Shown: piece by piece, positions 48,210 to 59,385 of the stretch
Numbering within the stretch: the stretch's first letter is position 1
Layout: the number at the start of each line of letters is the position of its first letter
Assembly (NCBI RefSeq): GCF_037975245.1
Contig: NC_092569.1
Span: forward strand, 31,874,668 to 31,938,667
Source of the DNA: Apostichopus japonicus
Taxonomy: Eukaryota > Echinodermata > Holothuroidea > Aspidochirotida > Stichopodidae
Direction: 5' to 3'
Length of the DNA stretch: 64,000 bases
Made by a program: the position numbers and the translations under genes
Notes under the pieces: generated by a model
What the model was told of the DNA's origin: nothing
Seen by the model: only the letters and a program-made list of their open reading frames with translations
Databases searched by the model: none

Positions 48210-48314
48210 CCTGCCAAAATGGCAGACTTCAGTCAGGTGCAATCAGTACAAACTATTGGCTCTGAGAACGAGAAGAAGGGTCTGTTGCAGTTGAAGACGG
48301 GCGGAGCGAATGAG
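48210..48314 (+). CDS. PTK2: FAK exon H: FERM F3 lobe
   Basis: Acceptor TTTATTCACAG, donor GAG/GTGTGT. Encodes 35 residues, PAKMADFSQVQSVQTIGSEN then EKKGLLQLKTGGANE. ADF-QVQ-IQ and KG-LQLK-AGA are F3-lobe landmarks of FAK. Phase 0 at both ends. The donor is weak after GT (GTGTGT), and a 97-bp minisatellite begins within about ten bases of it. Confidence 0.95.
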
Positions 48315-48321
48315 GTGTGTT

Positions 48322-49075
48322 TCATGGTTATTATCAGCACAATGTGTGTGTGTTTATAATTTCATGTCTGTTCACCAAACTCTAGGATGTGCTACGATGA
48401 CATTGATGATGGTCTTATCATCATTATTAACAGCACAATGTGTGTGTGTTTATAATTTCATATCTGTTCACCAAACTCTAGGATGTGCTACGATGACATT
48501 GATGATGGTCTTATCATCATTATTATCAGCACAATGTGTGTGTGTTTATAATTGTCATGTCTGTTCACCAAACTCTAGGATGTGCTACGATGACATTGAT
48601 GATTGTCTTATCATCATTATTATCAGCACAATGTGTGTGTGTTTATAATTTCATGTCTGTTCACCAAACTCTAGGATGTGCTACGATGACATTGATGATG
48701 GTCTTATCATCATTATTATCAGCACAATGTGTGTGTGTTTATAATTGTCATGTCTGTTCACCAAACTCTAGGATGTGCTACGATGACATTGATGTTGGTC
48801 TTATCATCATTATTATCAGCACAATGTGTGTATGTGTTTATAATTTCATGTCTGTTCACCAAACTCTAGGATGTGCTACGATGACATTGATGATTGTCTT
48901 ATAATCATTATTAGCAGCACAATGAGTGTATGTGTATTTGGTATAATTGTCATGTCTGTTCACCAAACTCTAGGATGTGCTACGATAACATTGATGATTG
49001 TCTTATCATCATTATTATCAGCACAATGTGTGTATGTGTTTATAATTTCATGTCTGTTCACCAAAAGCTAACAAA
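48322..49075. repeat. Minisatellite, unit 96-98 bp, eight copies, beginning at the exon H donor
   Basis: CTGTTCACCAAACTCTAGGA occurs at 48368, 48464, 48561, 48657, 48754, 48852 and 48956, with a last partial copy at 49054. Each unit also holds CAGCACAATGTGTGTGTG and CTACGATGACATTGATGAT. Units alternate between TTTCATGTC and TTGTCATGTC forms (96 versus 97 bp), suggesting a two-unit higher-order repeat. Frames through it are repetitive artefacts. Confidence 0.95.
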
Positions 49076-51420
49076 CGATGACACTGAAAACTGATGATTG
49101 TCTTATAATCAGCTGTCCCCTAGCCGATGACAAAATGCCAGTCTTCTAATTGTTCTTCAAATGGTACGAGAAAACAGAAAAGAAAAACAGCCGCAATAGT
49201 GAACACACCTTCCCACCCCCATCTGACACTTGATTGTCACTGCACAAAGTTATAAAAACAAGTCTATAAGTTTAACACCTGGGCATGTATTACAATGAAA
49301 ACTTTGACCCAGTCTAGTGTAATAAGTTTAAGAAGTTAATCCAAAAGTATCTAAAATGCAATAACAACAATGGCCTTTGCAGTATGTTTACTTTTTACTT
49401 TACATAATGGACTCTATGTTTATTTGAACCTCACATTTTTGACCTATTTTTTTTAATGTATCTTTTTTTCTTCCCCTTTGTTTGTTTATTTCTATATTTG
49501 CTTCTTATTCTTATCGGATGCAACCGATAGTGGCCTTTCAATGTCTACTTAAGCAATAGTGAACAGGTTGATCCATCTGTAAGTCTTCTATTTCATGGAG
49601 AGATTTGATTGGTTAAAGATGACGACTCATCTGTTTTGCTATTGGTCAATCAAGTACAACCGTGATTGCTGGTTATATTAGCCTCTTCGAATTCATGGTT
49701 GTTTTAGTGGCAATATCATAATTCAATATATTCAATTTGCTAAAATTAAACTTTAATGTCCATTCATAATCTTGAATGGTCAAGTTATTTTGACTTAAAT
49801 GGAAGAAATATTAAAAGCTTGTCGAAAGTTGCTAAGTTTGAATAGTTGTGTTCATGTGTCAAGTACTGAATTATAGATAAAGATCCTAATTTATGGGGGG
49901 AAAAATGTTAAATTTTAATGTAACTGTTATTTATTTGCTAGATTAATTGAGCTTGATCATATGATGAATGATTTTGAGTAATCCTTGATAGGATGAGTAC
50001 AATCAACCTAATTAGGCAAAAAGCTGCACTATGGTGTGGGGTAGTTCCTTAAAGTGTACAGGTAATGATGTAATGGGTTGTGCTTGGTCGTATCTTGGGT
50101 GCAGAGGCAGTAAGAAGCAACTAATCTACTTAAGCGAAAGACTCAAAATCCATTGCAAAACTGAAGGAGTCGTATCTTTAAAGTTCATGAATCTCACTTC
50201 ACACACACACAGTTTCTTCTATTCACTGGCTTTTTGGGTTTCCTTGGCACATTGGTGAGGAATATCTTACAGCGTCTGTCAGCATTCGTGTGGTCGTAGT
50301 TATTTTATGGGAATGCACAAACATTAGAAGCACAATCTGGAAGTGTTCTTGTAATGTTATCAACTCTAAAGTTTTGTTGACAAAACAGACAACTTCATTT
50401 AAGGCACTGTGTCAAAGTAGCTGGCTGAGGTGGTTGCAGCCAGACTGCAGACAGGCTGCGGCCAGGCTGCAGACATAATATGTTTGTGTTATGCAGTTTG
50501 ACACAATAGGTACTGTTTGTCTGCTGAGATAATCCCTATTGTTTGGTTATTAATTCAGCCTTGCTGCAGTAGATTTTGCAGCTGCTGGGGCTTCTGTTTC
50601 TGACACTGTGCCTAATAACAGTCAAACCATCGGCATGTTTCATTTCCAAGGTTTTGTTGTAATCATAAACATGTAGGAACCGATCGCTGTCCTGTTGGGT
50701 TATATGATACAACCTCTTCAGTACTGGTAAACTGCTCTGCTATTTTATTAGCACAAATTTTGTTAATATTCTCACAAAATTGTTGACATTGGCTAAATTT
50801 ATAAGGTGTTACAAGTCAGTGTGTTAATGGCCCACAGTTTGCAAGGAAACTCTAGTTGGTAATTTTGAAATTTGTTTGACAAATATATTTTAAGTCATCC
50901 TTGCAAAACCTTGTTAAGACAACAAGCACTTCATTGTAACCACATATGGAATAGCAAATAGCAAGTAGCACTAAGGGATGATTAAGCTTGGCATTTGTTG
51001 GTTTAAAACCTTTGCTCAGCGGTTTGCAATAATCTGGTTTTAACTTTTTATAGTGTTTGTATCTCTTTTCACCTCATTAATTGTGCAATTGGGTTTTAAG
51101 GGTGACATCTATAATGTTTCTGACTGGTTGGTATATATGTTGTGGAGGTTATTGTTTTAGGTGGCCGTGTCTCTTGCATGATATCACTGTCATACCACCA
51201 TGGCTATTGATACTTTTGCACTATTCTGGAATATTTTACTATTTTTTTATCAATGGCTTCTTGAAATGTGTCTACTACATGTATGAAGTACAGGTGTATG
51301 TTTATATTTTGAGATGTTTTGAAGGAACACTTATTGAGGCAAGTTTACACCTTTGGTTTGAGTTAAATGCTCTTCCTCTTTTTCCTACATGGTGTGGTTC
51401 ATGTTTTCCCCATATACTCT
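49076..51420. other. Intronic stretch (H-I intron)
   Basis: No exon or structured element recognised. It has a T-rich run near 49440-49490 and a TGCAGCCAGACTGCAGACAGGCTGCGGCCAGG-like cluster split over 50436-50475, which is a local CAGNC repeat. Confidence 0.5.
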
Positions 51421-51955
51421 GAGCCCTGTTAACAGATCTGCTGTTAGGATATGAACTAGGTTTCCTTAAGTACTCTGAGCCTTGTAAACAGATCTGCTGT
51501 TAGGTTATAAACTAGGTTTCCTTATGCTCTGAGCCCTGTTAACAGATCTGCTGTTAGGATATGAACTAGGTTTCCTTAAGTACTCTGAGCCTTGTAAACA
51601 GATCTGCTGTTAGGATATAAACTAGGTTTACTTATACACTGAGCCTTGTAAACAGATCAGCTGTTAGGATATGAACTAGGTTTCCTATGCTCTGAGCCTT
51701 GTTAACAGATCTGCTGTTAGGATATAAACTAGGTGTCCTTATACTCTGAGCATTTTAAGCAGATCTGCTGTTAGGATATAAACTAGGTTTCCTTATACAC
51801 TGAACCTTGTAAACAGATCTGCTGTTAGGATATAAACTAGGTTTTCTTATACACTGAGCCTTGTAAACAGATCAGCTGTTAGGATATAAACTAGGTTTCC
51901 TAACACTTTTAGCCTTGTAACCATATCTGCTGTTAAGACATATAACTAGATCTCC
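51421..51955. repeat. Minisatellite, unit about 53-57 bp (ACAGATCTGCTGTTAGGATA), about ten copies
   Basis: Units read CTCTGAGCCTTGTAAACAG, then ATCTGCTGTTAGGATATRAA and CTAGGTTTCCTTA. The edges are clear and copies diverge towards the 3' end. Non-coding, in the long H-I intron. Confidence 0.93.
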
Positions 51956-52865
51956 TCGTTACAGCTTTCATTTTGGAATAGAACTTTACATAACTTCAGG
52001 CAGACATTTGTGTATTAGTGTTGCCATATGTAGGTTTTAATGAACAGCGCCATCTACTCCTCAACACATATTTGTCATCTTCACAGAATAATTTAAATTA
52101 GTGAGGCAAATGTTTGGAATACTGTGATGGTTCGATCAGGAATAGTTTCTGATATGATTTGATTTATCAGACAATACAAGGCACATGGTCTAGGGATAAC
52201 ACAGAAAGTCTGTCCCACAGACTTATTTCCACTGTGGTCCCTGTACATATGAAACGATAAATAAAGAGAATACCCACAAAAAAAAATCCAAACTGGCAAG
52301 ACTTTAAAATTGGCTTATAGGATAAATAAAATCATCCAAATCTTCTGATTACCAGTATATCCTAAAAATGTTCAATCTGCAATGTGCTTGTAATTAAAAA
52401 AAAACAAAATTGAAGGTAAATTCTCCTGGGATAGAAAATGTGCCAACAATTTCTATGGTTCATTCATGCTTGAACAATAACTTAACAAAGCCTATTGTAC
52501 TCTTGTTTACTTCTTCAAACTATAAGCATTGCCTCTGACTATTTCAAATGCAGTTAATTTTGTTTCTTAAAAGTGCTTGATATGTCTATAGTTTTTAAAA
52601 TCATTCATGCCCAAAGGACTGTTACTTTGTGGGGAAACAAGTTTAACTCATTTTCCAAATGCAAAAGTTGTTCAAAATTGTTTGAAATAGCAAACAGTTT
52701 CATTCAAAATTTTCCCTGTAAATTTAATATATATATATATGGGGAAAAGAATACACAAGTTCTGTGTAATTAAGCACACTAAGGTGTTTCTGCGTAATTA
52801 AGCACACCAAGGTGTTTCTGTATAATTAATCACACCAAGTAATTGCTTTGTGGAGGGCGTTTGTG

Positions 52866-53222
52866 GAGGGCGTTGTGGTCAAGTGGTTAAGGCTGGACTT
52901 GTGATCTAAGGATTACAGGTTCGAGCCCTGGCCAGATCATTGCGTTGTATCCTTGGGCAAGGCACTTTATCTCCATTGCCTCTCTTCACCCAGGTGTATA
53001 AATGGGGACTTGCGAGGTGACTTGTAAATATAGTTGGTTTGTGGCTGAACCCTATGGGAAGTCCCCCAGAGGACACTTGGCTGTAGTGCACTGTGGTGCC
53101 CCAGGAGAGATTGTTTGAATGGTGCACACTTTGGTGTGTAGGTGTGACAAGCTACCAATGACCAGGGTTAAGTACAGCGCTATATAAGAACTGTTAATTA
53201 TTATTATTATTATTATTATTGT
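52866..53222 (+). mobile_element. tRNA-derived SINE with Pol III A and B boxes and (ATT)n tail
   Basis: The A-box TGGTCAAGTGG (52876-52886) and B-box GGTTCGAGCCC (52918-52928) are spaced as in a tRNA. They are followed by a conserved-type SINE body (TTGGGCAAGGCACTTTATC, CACCCAGGTGTATAAATGGG), then TACAGCGCTATATAA and an ATT microsatellite tail at about 53198-53219. This is the fullest copy of the family in the window. It ends about 45 bases before the acceptor of exon I, so it occupies the end of that intron. Confidence 0.88.
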
Positions 53223-53264
53223 TGCTGTGTATATTGAATCCCTTTGTTTTATCTGAATGTGCAG

Positions 53265-53382
53265 GCTGTGTATATAACCACACCGTCAGCCAGTATAGCA
53301 GAGGACATGGCCGACCTGATCGATGGCTACTGCAGGATGGAACTGAGAACCGAGCAGTCCTTCATCGTGAAGTCACACCAGG
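53265..53382 (+). CDS. PTK2: FAK exon I: end of FERM F3 lobe
   Basis: Acceptor TGAATGTGCAG, donor CAG G/GTGAGT. Encodes 39 residues, AVYITTPSASIAEDMADLID then GYCRMELRTEQSFIVKSHQ, plus one base. IAE-MADLIDGYCR is the C-terminal helix of the F3 lobe and is close to identical to vertebrate FAK; SFI--- marks the start of the FERM-kinase linker. It leaves in phase 1, so the next exon must begin with the remaining two bases of a codon. Confidence 0.96.
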
Positions 53383-54120
53383 GTGAGTCACAAAGAAAAT
53401 GTAGAGGGCGCCATTAATGATACTCATTTCTACTAGTGTCTAAGCAAGTGGTGTTATTTATTTTGCATTTTCCCAAAAGGACAGAGTTTGTTCTTTTGTA
53501 GTAAATATCAGCATGATTTTTTTGTAGATAGATACCACAGTGAAGAATGGGGCGCTGAATGCTGAAAAGGACCGTTAGCTTTGTTTTCTTAAATTAATTA
53601 AATTAGTTTCGGTCAATGATTATCATGTTGCACAAAAATAAAAAAATAAAGGAATGCAAGCAAAGATTTAAGAAGCTTAAAGAACTATTTAAGCATCAAC
53701 ATTAAATTTGAAACCAATATTGAATTACTAATGACCACATCTCATCAAAAACCTTATCAGCTGCAAATGGGGGAACAAGGACCACCTCATATTTTGGACA
53801 AAAAAGAAAATTTTAGTCATTTTCCAAAAGCATCATCTATTCCAAGGAATAATGTTACATGTGCATGTTGCCTAGCATTTTGGATTTTTTTTTTTATCAT
53901 GTGAGATATAAGAAAAACTCGAGAACTGCTGTATCTCTTTGCACAGTGACTTGAAGGTTGTTTGCATATAAAGCATTTTGCTTTCTTATACCAGATATTA
54001 CAGAAAGTTGTTATGCCTCTATTCAAATTTCTTAAAGTCGCTATTTAGAAGATTTTCAATTCTGCGCTGAATATTCAGTAATGAACTGCTTGTGCGTGTG
54101 CGCACTTGTTTTGTGTTCTG

Positions 54121-54540
54121 ACCAAGGACTTGAACAAAAGAATTCCAGGTCCTCAGATGTGATTTCTAAAGAATCACCACGCCCTCTAAAGAATTCTATT
54201 GTAATGGGGTATTGTTAAGGTTAGGGTATATGTGGATTTGAACAATGGAAAAAACAATGGGTTCCTCGTCCTGAATGTAAAACACACAGGTCTGGGTGTG
54301 CGCGCCTGTGCGTGTATGTATCTATGTATGTATGTGTGGGTGTATGTGTGCGTTTGTTTTTCTATCTGACCTAGGACTTGAACAAAAGAATTCCAGGTCC
54401 TCGGTTGTGACTTCTAAAGAATCACCACGTCCTCGGAAGAATTCTATTGTTTGGGATATTGTTAAGGTTAGGGTACGTGGATTTGAACAATGGAAAATAC
54501 AATGGGGTCCTCGGTTGGAATGTAATACAAACATGGGTGC
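54121..54540. repeat. 248-bp tandem duplication upstream of exon J
   Basis: GGACTTGAACAAAAGAATTCC, then AAAGAATCACCACG and GGATTTGAACAATGGAAAA, occurs from 54126 and again from 54374. The copies differ at scattered sites. Open frames across the second copy have no recognised motif. Confidence 0.88.
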
Positions 54541-54645
54541 GTGTGTTTGTGTGTGGTAGAAAGATGTAGATTGTTTAAGGAATGGTGGATTTTGTGTCTT
54601 TTTACTTGAATTCTGTTATGGTCTTCACATGCCTGCCTCCTGTAG

Positions 54646-54696
54646 CGTTCTCCAATGTGCCCAGAGACAACAACGCATATCTCAAGTATTCAGCAT
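54646..54696 (+). CDS. PTK2: Tentative FAK exon J: 51-bp linker exon
   Basis: The acceptor is TGCCTCCTGTAG and the donor GCAT/GTAAGT. Entering with two bases joined to the G left by exon I gives Ala, then FSNVPRDNNAYLKYSA, and it leaves in phase 1. The frame is open and both splice sites are good, and a 51-bp phase 1-1 exon could be included or skipped without a frameshift. The FERM-kinase linker is poorly conserved, so homology cannot confirm it. It could be a chance match between two splice-like signals. Confidence 0.42.
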
Positions 54697-55068
54697 GTAA
54701 GTATCACAGGACTACTTCAGCAGCAGTCTGTACATGCATTGTATCTGCAGGATCAGTGCATCCCCGCCCCACGATGTAAGCATTATTTAAATTTGTCCTG
54801 TGATCATGCACGGCCAGAATATCCACACGCACGGGATGATTCAACCTTGGGGTGCATGAGAGGAGGGTCACGGAGGGTGACGGGAAGGGTTAGAAGGTGG
54901 TCCTACTTGTAGCCAAGGTAATATGTTGGTGACTTATGTAGACTGTTTGCCACGAATTGGTGCTTCGATGTGGTTGGGAGTTGTGTATTGCTGGGGGGGA
55001 GGGTGAAGGGGGAGGGTAAAGGGAGGGGCTGGCAGAGGGTGAAGACTGATAGGGGTTGGGGGGGTTAA

Positions 55069-55472
55069 AGGCCCGGTCACACTATACCGATTTTTTATCG
55101 GAATACTATCCGATTTTCCCAGAGGAATCGAAACAGACAGTTTTTCGTTCGGGTCTTCTAGCCACAGTGATGAAGGACCTGATTTGCTATCTGTTGAGCC
55201 ATTCCGATGTGGAATAGCCCTCTCCTAACTTTTGATATTGACTCCGTTTCCTTTTATCGGTTAGCTATCCGATTTCTCTTCCGATTTTTATCGTTTTTCG
55301 ATGTGACGTCACTTCAGAATGAAGTCTGTTCCAGAACCCCTCAGATTTGGAGTAGGTATTCGAATACTCCACTGCACCCATTACATTCACTACCACAAAC
55401 CTCACTTTTCGTCCTAAAATCGGAAAAATCGGACCGTATTCCGATAAAATATCGCTGTAGTGTGACCGGGCC
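55069..55472. mobile_element. 404-bp inverted-repeat element (GGCCCGGTCACACT), flanked by TTAA
   Basis: The left end GGCCCGGTCACACTATACCG, then ATCGGAATAC-TCCGATTTT, pairs with the right end AAAATCGGACCGTATTCCGAT, then GTAGTGTGACCGGGCC. The inverted arms are about 50 bp with several mismatches. TTAA occurs immediately outside (55065-55068, and 55473-55476 after the final GGCC), with one extra A on the left. A TTAA target would suit piggyBac or Kolobok-type elements, but the ends are not decisive. The interior is non-coding, so it is a MITE-like element. Confidence 0.75.
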
Positions 55473-58400
55473 TTAAGCCATCGTCAGTTCTCATTCATTC
55501 CAAGGTTGATGGTTCCTGTGTTTGTATGTTCTCAGTATGGACAATCTTTGCAGCTTGTCATTATCCATATTGGTTGTCATGGATACTCTATTTCTGTTGT
55601 CATCTTTGAGATTTGAAAGTGTCTTTTATTTTTATTTTTGCCCTTTTTTTTCTTTTTTTGGTTATCGCTGCTATCAGTTTTATTTTTCTAATAAACAGAG
55701 AAAAAACTCCCGATCATCAAACCTGTCTTTTCTGATTTTCTTAGTTCTTCTAGACAACTCTCATTGAAATTTGAACAGAAAATGGGGAGATGGAAGGAAA
55801 AACAGCAGCCATAAACACCAATGCTAATGGCCTAACAAAATCATGAAAATTGAATATTTAAAGAGAATAGTCTGACAGAATTTAGCTTATCTTATTAATT
55901 CATCAAAGGTTGCAATGCAAGTATAATATACAAACAGTCTTTCCTCAGTCGAACTTAATTGATAAAAAAACAGTTGTATGTGAATTATTTGTACAGTAGG
56001 TGGATGAGCCAACTTATCTAACTAATATGAACAATTGGGTGTAAAAGGGCATTATGATATTACAACACATAGTTGCATAATTTGGTGAAAGATGGAGGGT
56101 GAAAGGAGGGGTCTCCAACATATTTACAATTATGCCAATTTAAAAATGACCAAAAATGAAAAGAATGACTCAGTTTAGAGTTTGTACACAATATCTTTAC
56201 TAAATATCGTTTGTCCAGAACCCAAAAATATGTATTTTTTGGGGGTTATAATTTTTCTTTCTCTTTATGTTCCTGATTTTCAGGCTGACAAAATTAACAT
56301 GTCAGAAAATTATCAATAACATACTGACCATTTAAAACTTATTTAATAATATATAAAATTAAACAATAAAATATACTAAATTTTACTTGCTCTTGACATT
56401 AAAGCATTTTTCTATATTTTTTTATTCTTTTCTAAATTAAAGATTGTCCAAACTAATAATTTTTTTTTACTTTTAAAAGCAAAATCTTTCATGGCATTTT
56501 TTTATTCTATTATAGAATTCTCTCTTTAAAGTTTCTTTATTAAAAAGAAAACAAAATTAAATTTAGAGAAATATTTACCTTTTTTTTTGTTAGCCAAAAT
56601 ATTTGGATGAATTTCTATTGAGACTGGTTGTTTGAAGAAAATCCTATCAAGATTGCTTAATGCTCTGCAATGCTTACTTAGCAGTAATTGGAGTTGATAC
56701 TTTGTTTATTAGAAGCTGTCAATGATATTTCTATATTAAAGTAAACCAAATAATGGACACATCAGTCAGTGAAATAATTTAGATTTGAAAATGCAAATTT
56801 AAGTAAATTCATGGCTAAAATTCATTCTTCTATCTTAGCAGTAAAACAATGCCTGTGAACATTGGGACTACTACATTTACCTTAAAAGCAAACAAAATAA
56901 AATAAAATAAATATCTCTCATAGGTACCAAACTTCAGGACATTCCTGCTCATTGACAGGTGTGAAACTACTATATATGAATACCAATACAATGCTGAAAA
57001 GTGTGTTGTTAGGCCTTTGTAACTAAATCTAGCATTTATCCAGCAGATTTTGTTTTGCTGTTAAGTAGGCCCTGTAAAGGATTTATTTTCATGAATGCTC
57101 ATTCATCTGTGGTTGTAACATTTTGTTACTTTTTAATCTCATGCAAGGTAATGTGTCTTCCATTCATTATTTGTATGTTTTTTATTCCTTTCTGAATGAA
57201 TTCCTCTCAAAATCAGAGGGCTGTTTGTAGTACAGTCAACAATGCTGTGCCATTCCTTGTTATATATATACAATTATTCTATATGTATGTATCTATGTAT
57301 TAATAAATATTGAAGTGTTTATTCAGTTACATTGTGTGCATGCTTTGTATGTCTTGCATGTGTATACACTATGTCTGTATCTCAAGTGTTATCTTAACAT
57401 CTTTGACAGTAATTTGCTCTGTTCAAATCTTTTGAAGCTTTGCTGATCTTTCTCCTCTCAAGACAGGTCTTAGACTGGGGGACGGGGGAGTGGGTGAGGG
57501 GTTGTGGGGGGGGGGGTGGGGGGATGGGTTTGGTAGGGCTTGGGGATTAATCTCTTTCTTGCCATGACAAGTAGTAGCAGTTACTTACTAAATGTAGCAT
57601 CCTTTCCATGATTCTGTCATCTATTTCCAATCTTATCCTACTATCTCCATCAAGCATGTGTCAAACATCTTTACGATTAAATCAGTGTTCCTATAAAGCT
57701 TTCACTTTTGGATCACTCTCTGGGCAGATATTCTTTACAGCATCTTGTTGGTCTATGGGTCCGTCTGTGTGTCTGTCTGTCAGTCTGTGCCATTACAATA
57801 ATTCTCAATGTTTTGGTATCTTCTGTTCGGGTTTAACTGTCAGCATGCTGTCTCAATATGAAGTCCTTGCATGATTTATATTTGTTTCCTTGTGATCCTT
57901 AATATAAATACTATAGATATTCATTCCATATTTGGATGAGTCTTGATTCATTGGTTTCGTTAGTCTCTCCAACCCTTCATCTGGTCCAGAACCAACTGAA
58001 ATAGTGAGAACCACAAAGGTTGTTTAAAGACAGTTTCAGTCCATAGAGCTGGCCGTATACTGCCCAATCGATTGTGAATAATCTCAATAACCGGACTGTC
58101 GTAGCATGGATGGTAATGCATAGCAGGAAATGTACTTATGATCCACAAACTTAGCCAGAACAGACAGTTTTAATTCTTATCTGCTTCAGTCAAGAAAAGC
58201 CAACATGTTGCCTTTAACCAACAGGCTGTCAGCTGCAATGTGCATCCATTCAAGACTTCTACTGACCACATCAATGCCATTAATACAACACAGTTGTTCA
58301 GTTTACATACATCAGTGGTGCAGTATATGAGTAGTCTGTTTCACCCAGTGTGGTGGGTCATATACAACTTTCGAAAAACAAGATCACAATAGTCAAGTTG

Positions 58401-58884
58401 AGGTATAAATGGCATTTTAAGTCATCTCTCTTCAGTCAGGCAGGCAGTGTACATTAGGCTTTAGTAGACTCAACATTCATGAGGGCAATTGGGTCATTGT
58501 TTCAGAATTTTTTCAGAATATTTTCAGAATACACTAAAAACTTTCCAAAATGTGGATTCGCAGAAGAAACTGTTTATTTACAATCGTTGGTTGTGTCATC
58601 ACATAAATCAAGTACTTCCTTATAAATTGTGTTTTGTTCATACTCTGTGTAGAATATCTTTACTGACCTAAATTAGTTCTTGAGTTTGGCTAGGAAGACT
58701 TCCATTCAGTTGTCATATATATGCCAACAAAGGGAAGCCAAAGGATCCCATTTGATTTTCTGCTTTTTTTCTTTAATTTTGTATTACTTTTTCTTTTCAT
58801 GAAGTAGATATGACGTCTAGAAGCAGGCAGTTTTCCTAGTTAATTTTGTTTAATGAAATTGATAGATCTGAATCAAGTGTAATG

Positions 58885-59385
58885 GAATGATAGTAGAATT
58901 ATGATAGCTAAAATGATGATAACAGAAATGATGATAGTAGTAATGATGATAGCAGAAATGATGACAGCAGAAATGATGATAGTAGAAATGATGATAGCAG
59001 AAATGATAGCAGAAATGATGATAGTAGTAATGATGATAGCAGAAATAATGACAGCAGAAATGATAATAGTAGAAATGATGATAGCAGAAATGATGATAGC
59101 AGAAATGATGATAGTAGCAATCATGATCTAGCGGAAATGATGACAGCAGAAATGATGATAGTAGAAATGATGATAGCAGAAATGATGATAGTAGAAATGA
59201 TGAAGGCAGAAATGATGATAGTAGAAATGATGATAGCAGAAATGATAGCAGAAATGATAGCAGAAATGATGACAGCAGGAATGATGATAGCAGAAATGAT
59301 GATAGCAGAAATGATGATAGTAGAATTGATGATGGTAGAAATAATGATCATAGAAATGATCATGGCAGAAATGATGATGGCATCT
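58885..59385. repeat. Minisatellite/complex microsatellite, 15-bp unit GCAGAAATGATGATA
   Basis: AATGATGATAGCAG and AATGATGATAGTAG units alternate for about 500 bp, with shorter 12-bp variants. Because all units are multiples of three, every frame is open on both strands and yields repetitive peptides. None is evidence of a gene. Confidence 0.95.

Larger units (their letters stand above)
36467..54696 (+). other. PTK2: Focal adhesion kinase gene, 5' (FERM-coding) portion, exons A-J
   Basis: Nine exons (A-I) with GT-AG borders and compatible phases join into a continuous FERM domain of the FAK family; a tenth (J) is tentative. FAK is a cytoplasmic tyrosine kinase that acts at integrin adhesions. 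Its N-terminal FERM domain binds membrane phosphoinositide and receptors, and folds back on the kinase domain to inhibit it. Landmarks kept include SEE-HWLH, YELRIRYLPK, GLKRF-PK, the basic patch K-x-K-x-LRK, KFFE-LS-V-RFD--FKCALG, SVEL-IGP--GIS-LTDK, ADF-QVQ and IAE-MADLIDGYC. The kinase domain, the Tyr397-type site and the C-terminal targeting domain lie beyond this window. The PTK2 symbol is given because the order and spacing match FAK; an invertebrate has a single gene equally related to vertebrate PTK2 and PTK2B. Confidence 0.93.

Noticed and set aside
48310-49071. Overlapping 66-122-codon frames with a repeated MSVHQTLGCATMT motif
   Set aside because: They translate a 96-97-bp intronic minisatellite; the frame changes whenever the unit is 97 bp, which is not how a coding repeat behaves.
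54061-54560. CRISPR-like arrangement of two spaced repeats
   Set aside because: There are only two long copies (248 bp apart), contiguous and in an animal intron; this is a tandem duplication.
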